18,106 nt of DNA. Origin: CADCWN01 sp039810045 (lineage in GTDB: Bacteria > Chloroflexota > Chloroflexia > Thermomicrobiales > CADCWN01). How positions within the stretch are numbered: position 1 is the stretch's first letter; each line of letters opens with the position of its first letter. The notes beneath the pieces were generated by a model. It was not told the DNA's origin and made no database searches. It saw only the letters and a list, made by a program, of their open reading frames with translations. Below are positions 13,698 through 18,106 of this stretch, piece after piece. The stretch covers positions 1 through 18,106 of the forward strand of contig JBDHWF010000084.1 of assembly GCA_039810045.1 (NCBI GenBank), given 5' to 3'. Position numbers and translations under genes: made by a program.

Positions 13698-14864
13698 ATG
13701 GACTTCACGCTATCACCAGCGCAAGAGCAGTTACGCGCTGCGGTGCGCGATCTCTGCGCTCAATTCCCCGATACCTACTGGCGACAGACTGACCGCGAAT
13801 CGGCCTACCCGCAAGCGTTTGTCAGCGCGATGACCGAGGCCGGATACCTTTCCGCGCTGATTCCGCAAGAGTATGGCGGTCTGGGGTTGGGGATTACCGA
13901 GGCTAGCCTGATCCTCGAGGCCGTAAATCGTTCTGGCGGGTCCTCTGCCGCCTGCCACGCCCAGATGTATATCATGGGGGCGTTGGCGCGACATGGTAGC
14001 GAGGCGCAGAAACGCCGTTGGCTACCGGCAATTGCTTCAGGCGAACTGCGGATGCAGGCATTCTCGGTTACTGAGGCTGCGGCAGGCTCCGACACAACCA
14101 GCATTGACACCTTTGCAACACGCGAAGGCGATCATTATATCGTCAACGGAGCCAAGAACTGGACGAGTCGGGTTGAGCAATCTGATCTGCTGTTACTGTT
14201 AGCCCGCACCACTCCCAAAGATGCTGTGCAGGATCGTACGCGGGGTCTGAGCCTATTCGTCGTCGATCTGCGCGAAGCTGCTGGTTCTGAGCAGTTTGTG
14301 GCCCGCCGCACTCGCACGATGTTCAACTACGAAACCTATCAGGTTGAATACCATGGGCTGAAGATTCCTGCCGCCAACCTGATTGGTGAGGAAGGGTTAG
14401 GTTTTCGCTACATCATCGATGGCTGGAACGCCGAGCGTATTTTGCTCGCTGCCGAGTGTATCGGTGATGGGTACTGGTTTATTGAGCGAGCGGCTTCCTA
14501 TGCGAAGCAGCGCGAGGTCTTCGGCGCACCGATTGGGCGTAATCAGGGGGTGCAGTTCCCGCTGGCGCGCGCGCACGCGCAGATCTACGCTGCCGACCTG
14601 TTACGGTACAAAGCCGCGTGGCTTTTTGATGGGGGCCAGTCCTGCGGGGCAGAGGCCAATATGGCGAAGTTACTCGCCTCTGAAGCGAGTTGGGCGGCGG
14701 CCAATAGCTGTCTTGATACCCATGGCGGTAATGGCTTTGTTGATGAGTACGATGTGGAACGTAAGTTCCGCGAAACACGCCTCTTTCAGGTCGCGCCAAT
14801 CAACAACAACCTGGTGCTGGCCTACGTGGCGACCCACGTCCTTGGGCTACCCAGATCCTACTGA
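13698..14864 (+). CDS. Acyl-CoA dehydrogenase family protein
   Basis: This 388-residue flavoenzyme has an ATG at 13698 with TGAGG 5 nt upstream. The N-terminal helical domain (to about 115) is followed by the beta domain with AFSVTEAAAGSDT (121-133), which contacts FAD and substrate, and NGAKNWTSR (150-158). The C-terminal helical domain contains YAKQREVFGAPIGRNQGVQF and HGGNGFVDEYDVER. The usual catalytic glutamate of medium/short-chain enzymes (YEGT near the C-terminus) is absent; the segment reads FQVAPINNN. E246 in GWNAER aligns with the helix-G glutamate that acts as base in isovaleryl-CoA dehydrogenase. The protein may therefore use that alternative base. The substrate is unknown, and no beta-oxidation partners are adjacent. 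It converges with the unrecognised gene at 14883, with 18 bp between stops. Confidence 0.88.
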   Translation: MDFTLSPAQEQLRAAVRDLCAQFPDTYWRQTDRESAYPQAFVSAMTEAGYLSALIPQEYGGLGLGITEASLILEAVNRSGGSSAACHAQMYIMGALARHGSEAQKRRWLPAIASGELRMQAFSVTEAAAGSDTTSIDTFATREGDHYIVNGAKNWTSRVEQSDLLLLLARTTPKDAVQDRTRGLSLFVVDLREAAGSEQFVARRTRTMFNYETYQVEYHGLKIPAANLIGEEGLGFRYIIDGWNAERILLAAECIGDGYWFIERAASYAKQREVFGAPIGRNQGVQFPLARAHAQIYAADLLRYKAAWLFDGGQSCGAEANMAKLLASEASWAAANSCLDTHGGNGFVDEYDVERKFRETRLFQVAPINNNLVLAYVATHVLGLPRSY

Positions 14865-14873
14865 GATTGCTGG

Positions 14874-14899
14874 GGAGCCTACTCAGGGTACCAGGCTCC
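14874..14899. terminator. Weak hairpin between convergent genes
   Basis: GGAGCCT (14874-14880) pairs with AGGCTCC (14893-14899) around a 12-nt loop containing GGTACC. It spans the gap between the acyl-CoA dehydrogenase stop and the end of the minus-strand gene. There is no U-tract. Confidence 0.3.
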
Positions 14900-15365
14900 A
14901 CTCGCTCGGTAGCTCGTAGCGATAGAGATGGCGGGTGGGGTGGCCCGAATTGCGGATACGCCCGCGATCACGCCGCAACAAACTGCTATACGAGTTTTGT
15001 ACCTGCACAATCCGTCGCGCCCGTAAGTTATAGAGGATCAGCCCAGTGGCAATTGGCGCGAGGCTTGCCGCACGGGTGCGATCATCAACCACCCGAAAGG
15101 GCGGCAACTCCCGCGGCTTGAGAATCGCCAGCATTTCGTGGATTGCTTGATAATTTCCTGGCTGATTATGGCGATCAAAGAGCGCTAACCCATCAAGTAC
15201 GGTGTCAACTAGGTCGGCATCAAAAGGTCGGGCCAGATCGAGGAGTTCAGTTACGGTCGTTGGATTCTTACTACAGGCAGCCGTCAGTACTTTTGCCCCG
15301 TGCGCTGGTGCGATAAAGCTGACTGATGTTTCTGGATCAATCATCGTTAGTCGTAGTTCGCTCAC
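14883..15365 (-). CDS. Protein of unknown function, 160 residues
   Basis: I do not recognise this protein. The frame opens at a GTG (15365) with AAGGGCGAG upstream; an ATG 21 nt further in (15344) is an alternative start. It has no signal peptide or membrane span. The N-terminal two thirds look alpha-helical (VTELLDLARPFDADLVDTVL, then NYQAIHEMLAILKP). A basic segment follows (about 113-148: RARRIVQVQNSYSSLLRRDRG and so on), and the end is aromatic (HLYRYELPSEWSLVP). The basic tail could bind nucleic acid or a partner protein, but that is a guess. The gene stands alone, converging on the acyl-CoA dehydrogenase gene and diverging from the J-like protein gene. Its upstream region includes an isolated TATAGT box on the minus strand at 15447-15452. 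Confidence 0.7.
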   Translation of the reverse strand: MSELRLTMIDPETSVSFIAPAHGAKVLTAACSKNPTTVTELLDLARPFDADLVDTVLDGLALFDRHNQPGNYQAIHEMLAILKPRELPPFRVVDDRTRAASLAPIATGLILYNLRARRIVQVQNSYSSLLRRDRGRIRNSGHPTRHLYRYELPSEWSLVP

Positions 15366-15494
15366 AATGCCGCTCGCCCTTATCTAACCTCATTGTTCGT
15401 TCAACTGCTGGTGGCTGGATATCTCCGGCACACAAGAGATAAGTGTACTATATCGCCCTAATTTCGCCGCTTGTACAGCGATGCACCCCTGGCG

Positions 15495-15536
15495 TTGCTA
15501 GACGTACGTACAGGGGGTATGCTACCCTAATAGGGT
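15495..15536 (+). promoter_or_regulatory. Candidate promoter with overlapping 13-bp palindrome
   Basis: TTGCTA (15495-15500) and TATGCT (15518-15523) are 17 bp apart, a plausible housekeeping promoter. An alternative extended -10, TGCTACCCT, lies at 15520-15528. Overlapping the downstream part is the perfect inverted repeat ACCCTA-A-TAGGGT (15524-15536), placed where a repressor would block RNA polymerase. The J-like protein gene starts 50 bp further on. Confidence 0.45.
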
Positions 15537-15586
15537 GTACTTTGCGGTCAGTTAACCCTCTCTATTCCACTATCAAGTGAGAAACT

Positions 15587-16522
15587 ATGCCGGGCGAACC
15601 CAATTATTACGCAATCCTTGGCCTTACCTCCACGGCTACTGCCGAAGCGATTGAGGCTGCTTACCGCAGTCGACTCCTACCCTTTCGGGTTGGGCAACTG
15701 CGGCAACGATCAGCAGCGTCCGATGGGCCGGATATCGCCGATATCGAGCAAGCCTATGCCGTGCTGGGCAATGCAGGACGACGCGCGGCATATGATGCGG
15801 AGTATTTTCCGACAAAGGAGCCAGTTGCGCGCCGTTCGCGGTTTCCGGCCTGGCTCGCGGCATTGGCTACGCTCTGCATCTTGGCGTTGTGCCTGCTTGG
15901 GTATCTGGGCTTGCGCGGTCGGAATACCACCGATCCTGGCGTAGTTAGTCAGCCAGCCCAAACGCCTCCCAGGAGTATTGTCGCGGGGAGCGAGCGAACA
16001 GTCACCATCGCAGCGAGTCAGGCGGGCCAGGCCGTGAGCAGCCCAACGGTACCAATCGCAACAGCAAGCAGTACAGGAGCAGTTACTGTCGTTCCAAGCT
16101 CCACAATCCCGCCTGCAACAGCGGTGCCCACGGTGATCCCAACTACTACGCCAACAGTGACGCGGGCCGCGCCAACGAATACGGCCTTGCCGATGGTCAC
16201 GCCAACGCCGACCACGGTGCCACCGACTGTGCCGCCAACAGCCACCGAGCCTCCCCCGCCAGAACCAGAACCAGAACCAGAGCCAACAGTGGCCCCACCA
16301 CCATTTCCCGCGACTGATCGGATCGGCACTGCGCAGTCAGTCAATTTGCGCAGCGGCCCAGGCGTGGGTTATGGGGTAGTCGGATTGTTACCGACTGGCA
16401 CACTTCTTCAGGCGACTGGCGAACAGGCGTATGCCGGGGGCCAGCTCTGGCGACGGTTTCGCCTGCAAGATGGGCGGATCGGCTGGGTTCGTGATCTGGA
16501 TGTGCTGCCTGTGCGTTCATAA
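15587..16522 (+). CDS. Membrane protein with degenerate J-like domain and C-terminal SH3b domain
   Basis: This 311-residue protein starts with a DnaJ-like domain (6-73). YYAILGL, the helix II segment AIEAAYRSRL and the final IEQAYAVLGNAGRRAAYD match the family well. The essential HPD tripeptide between helices II and III is absent; the sequence there is LLPFRVGQLRQRS. One membrane span follows (about 87-109), then a long Thr/Pro/Val linker with a Pro-Glu repeat just before the last domain. The C-terminal domain (about 244-311) is a bacterial SH3 domain with VNLRSGPGVGYGVVG and a final GWVRDLDVLPV, usually a cell-wall binding module. The predicted layout is J-like domain inside the cell and SH3b outside. 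Without HPD it should not stimulate Hsp70. It shares a bidirectional terminator with the convergent glutamate dehydrogenase gene. Confidence 0.82.
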   Translation: MPGEPNYYAILGLTSTATAEAIEAAYRSRLLPFRVGQLRQRSAASDGPDIADIEQAYAVLGNAGRRAAYDAEYFPTKEPVARRSRFPAWLAALATLCILALCLLGYLGLRGRNTTDPGVVSQPAQTPPRSIVAGSERTVTIAASQAGQAVSSPTVPIATASSTGAVTVVPSSTIPPATAVPTVIPTTTPTVTRAAPTNTALPMVTPTPTTVPPTVPPTATEPPPPEPEPEPEPTVAPPPFPATDRIGTAQSVNLRSGPGVGYGVVGLLPTGTLLQATGEQAYAGGQLWRRFRLQDGRIGWVRDLDVLPVRS

Positions 16523-16561
16523 AAAAGTCGACGTGGGCGCTCTGCCCACGTCGACTTTTTT
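16521..16561. terminator. Perfect bidirectional intrinsic terminator
   Basis: An 18-bp perfect inverted repeat (16521-16538 with 16544-16561) encloses a GCTCT loop. It has six As at the left edge and six Ts at the right edge, giving a U-tract on both strands. It overlaps the stop codon of the J-like protein gene (16520-16522) and lies 19 bp beyond the stop of the convergent glutamate dehydrogenase gene. Confidence 0.93.
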
Positions 16562-16580
16562 GTATGGTGTTTTGGGTTGT

Positions 16581-17861
16581 TTAGGGATAGATACCGCGCA
16601 TTGTGGCAGCGTCTGAAACCATCGCGATAGCGGTAATCAACGCGCCAGAGCGCAGTGTGACATTGTGCTTCTCGGCGGAGGCAGTGATCGCCGCAAATGC
16701 TTTGTCCATAATATATTTCAAGCGCGAGTTTACTTCTTGCTCAGTCCAGGCAAAGGCTTGCAGTGCCTGAACCCACTCAAAGTAGGAAACCGTGACACCA
16801 CCGGCATTGGCGATAATATCGGGTACCAGGTAGATCCCTTTGTCTTCGAAAATCTTGTCTGCTTCTGGTGTGGTGGGGCCGTTCGCCCCTTCGACAATCA
16901 GGCGGGCTTTCACTGCATCGGCGTTCGATCCGGTAAGTTGGCCTTCCAGCGCGGCTGGGATCAGGATATCGCAGGGCAGGGCGAGCAGTTCAGCATTCGT
17001 GATATGTTGGGCCTCGGGGTATGCTTCCAGCGAGCCGTTGCTGCGGCTATAGCGCAGCATGGCGGGAATATCCAGGCCCTGCTCGTTGTAGTAACCACCT
17101 GTCACATCGCCAACCCCAACGACCCTGGCCCCCGTTTCGGCGATCAGCTTTGAGGCGACTGAGCCTACATTACCAAACCCTTGCACGACGACGCGTTGAT
17201 CTGGGAGGTTCATGCTGAGGTTCTTGCAGGCCGCCGCTGCCATATAGACCGCGCCCCGCCCGGTCGCCTCAACCCGCCCTTCTGAACCACCGAGGTTGAG
17301 GGGCTTGCCGGTGACTACGCCAGGGACGGAGTAACCCATGTGCATCGAGTAGGTATCCATCATCCAGGCCATTACCTGAGCATTCGTATTCACATCTGGT
17401 GCAGGAATATCTTTGTGTGGCCCAATCAGGACGCTAATTTCTGAAGTAAAGCGGCGCGTCAGATTTTCCAGTTCGTGCAGCGAAATCTGTTTCGGGTCAA
17501 CGGTGACCCCGCCTTTCGCCCCCCCAAACGGAATCCCCACTACGGCGCATTTCCAGGTCATCCACATCGCCAAGGCTTTGACTTCATCCAGGCTAACCAT
17601 CGGGTGATAGCGCACTCCCCCTTTGGCCGGGCCGCGCACAATGTTGTGTTGTACGCGATGACCCTCGAACATCTGGATTGAACCATCATCCATTTGCACC
17701 GGGAAGTTCACGGTGTATTGTCGCTGGCAGCAGCGCAGGATGCGGCGCATATTCTCATCAAGACCCATTGTTTCGGCGGCATAGTCGAACTGCTCAACAG
17801 CCATAGCAAAAAGGCTGCGTTCTTCTCCTTGTTCAGTGGAAGGCTCGGTATTGACTGACAT
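16581..17861 (-). CDS. Glu/Leu/Phe/Val dehydrogenase, probably glutamate dehydrogenase
   Basis: This 426-residue enzyme would interconvert glutamate and 2-oxoglutarate plus ammonia. The ATG at 17861 follows a very good AAGGAG (9-nt spacer); an upstream in-frame start at 17894 lacks one. The substrate-binding lysines are visible in GPAKGGVRYHP (K80) and MTWKCAV (K104), and the catalytic lysine in PFGGAKGG (K116). D156, in PAPDVNT, is the proton-transfer aspartate. The nucleotide-binding motif GFGNVG (228-233) opens the Rossmann domain. The length is typical of the hexameric small-subunit enzymes of bacteria and archaea. NAD versus NADP use was not decided. Leucine or phenylalanine dehydrogenase is less likely, since those are shorter. 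It ends at the bidirectional terminator shared with the J-like protein gene. Confidence 0.92.
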   Translation of the reverse strand: MSVNTEPSTEQGEERSLFAMAVEQFDYAAETMGLDENMRRILRCCQRQYTVNFPVQMDDGSIQMFEGHRVQHNIVRGPAKGGVRYHPMVSLDEVKALAMWMTWKCAVVGIPFGGAKGGVTVDPKQISLHELENLTRRFTSEISVLIGPHKDIPAPDVNTNAQVMAWMMDTYSMHMGYSVPGVVTGKPLNLGGSEGRVEATGRGAVYMAAAACKNLSMNLPDQRVVVQGFGNVGSVASKLIAETGARVVGVGDVTGGYYNEQGLDIPAMLRYSRSNGSLEAYPEAQHITNAELLALPCDILIPAALEGQLTGSNADAVKARLIVEGANGPTTPEADKIFEDKGIYLVPDIIANAGGVTVSYFEWVQALQAFAWTEQEVNSRLKYIMDKAFAAITASAEKHNVTLRSGALITAIAMVSDAATMRGIYP

Positions 17862-18006
17862 CGCTTTACTCTCCTTAACTCTACGATAGTACAAAGTTTT
17901 TATCGTCTACATCACGCTGTTGTGCAGTATGCCTAATTTCTTGTGCCAATTGCACGAATACTTTGCCATTAATAACGCACAACAGTGTGACGGTGTTTCC
18001 CACAAC

Positions 18007-18021
18007 GGTGGAGGATCCACC
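18007..18021 (-). terminator. Weak hairpin downstream of the gatB-like gene
   Basis: GGTGGA (18007-18012) and TCCACC (18016-18021) form a 6-bp stem with a 3-nt loop, 14 nt past the stop codon of the gene at 18035. No U-tract follows. The rest of the 173-bp gap to the glutamate dehydrogenase start holds no clear promoter, though GTGC-N5-GCAC occurs around 17943-17955. Confidence 0.25.
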
Positions 18022-18034
18022 CTACACTCTTAGG

Positions 18035-18106
18035 TTATTGTAGGCGGTGCAGTTCCTCATCGAGGATACGATTGACAATGGCTGCGTCAGCACGCCCACC
18101 AAGCAA
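18035..18106 (-). CDS. gatB: C-terminal end of a gene resembling Asp/Glu-tRNA amidotransferase subunit B (cut by window edge)
   Basis: The minus strand reads 23 codons into the window before a TAA at 18037-18035. The peptide GGRADAAIVNRILDEEL fits the end of the YqeY-like tail domain of GatB, whose usual pattern is GxA(N/D)xxxVNxxLxxxL. That tail contacts tRNA in the GatCAB complex, which amidates misacylated Glu-tRNA(Gln) or Asp-tRNA(Asn). The fragment is short, so a stand-alone YqeY-like protein is also possible. Confidence 0.5.
   Translation of the reverse strand: MLGGRADAAIVNRILDEELHRLQ

Noticed and set aside
16250..16285. Short tandem repeat encoding Pro-Glu units
   Set aside because: It is a few codons of linker sequence in a Pro-rich spacer, not a repeat array.
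16018..16344. Gly/Val-rich 108-codon minus-strand frame
   Set aside because: It is antisense to the Thr/Pro linker of the J-like/SH3b protein and is a composition artefact.
17862..18034. Promoter for glutamate dehydrogenase
   Set aside because: TACTAT on the minus strand near 17885 and other boxes lack a properly spaced -35, so none could be supported.
1..18106. Search for CRISPR arrays, tRNA genes, insertion-sequence ends or prophage genes
   Set aside because: No spaced direct repeats, cloverleaf sequences, transposase motifs or phage proteins were seen by eye.

Overview
The window looks like ordinary chromosomal DNA from a Chloroflexota bacterium, most likely near Chloroflexales (inference). 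Three things suggest this: the moderately high GC content, the Thr/Pro-rich linkers on secreted and membrane-anchored proteins, and the family make-up (class A PBP, S41 lipoprotein, SH3b protein, ChaA-type antiporter, ECF41 and SigK/RskA sigma systems). It is densely coding. I saw no insertion sequence, prophage, CRISPR array, tRNA or rRNA.

Layout. (1) 1-167 (-) is the N-terminus of a SAM-dependent methyltransferase cut by the window edge. (2) 320-2552 (+) is a two-gene unit: an FAD-dependent oxidoreductase and an ECF41-type sigma factor with a fused SnoaL-like domain. A near-perfect ECF41 promoter lies directly upstream at 246-272, so the pair looks like a self-regulated circuit. (3) 2580-4054 (-) holds a second, unrelated sigma circuit: a SigK-like ECF factor followed by its RskA-type zinc-finger membrane anti-sigma factor. 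(4) 4299-5798 (+) is a DHA2-type drug exporter, divergent from that sigma gene. (5) 5918-8401 (+) is a class A penicillin-binding protein. (6) 8429-11140 (-) holds two lipoproteins: an S41/PDZ protease lacking the usual catalytic lysine, and a two-domain rhodanese lacking the catalytic cysteine. (7) 11367-12443 (+) is a Ca2+/H+ antiporter closed by a strong hairpin. (8) 12600-14864 (+) holds a prephenate dehydrogenase-like gene and an acyl-CoA dehydrogenase. (9) 14883-15365 (-) is an unrecognised gene. (10) 15587-16522 (+) is a membrane protein with a J-like domain that lacks HPD and an SH3b domain. It shares a perfect bidirectional terminator with (11) glutamate dehydrogenase, 16581-17861 (-). 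(12) 18035-18106 (-) is the C-terminal end of a gene resembling gatB.

No large new multigene system is visible. The best leads are the ECF41 promoter and operon, the two neighbouring lipoproteins with altered active sites, the J-like/SH3b protein, and several palindromes in intergenic regions. An extended -10 of the form TGCTA[CT]NNT recurs upstream of several genes.
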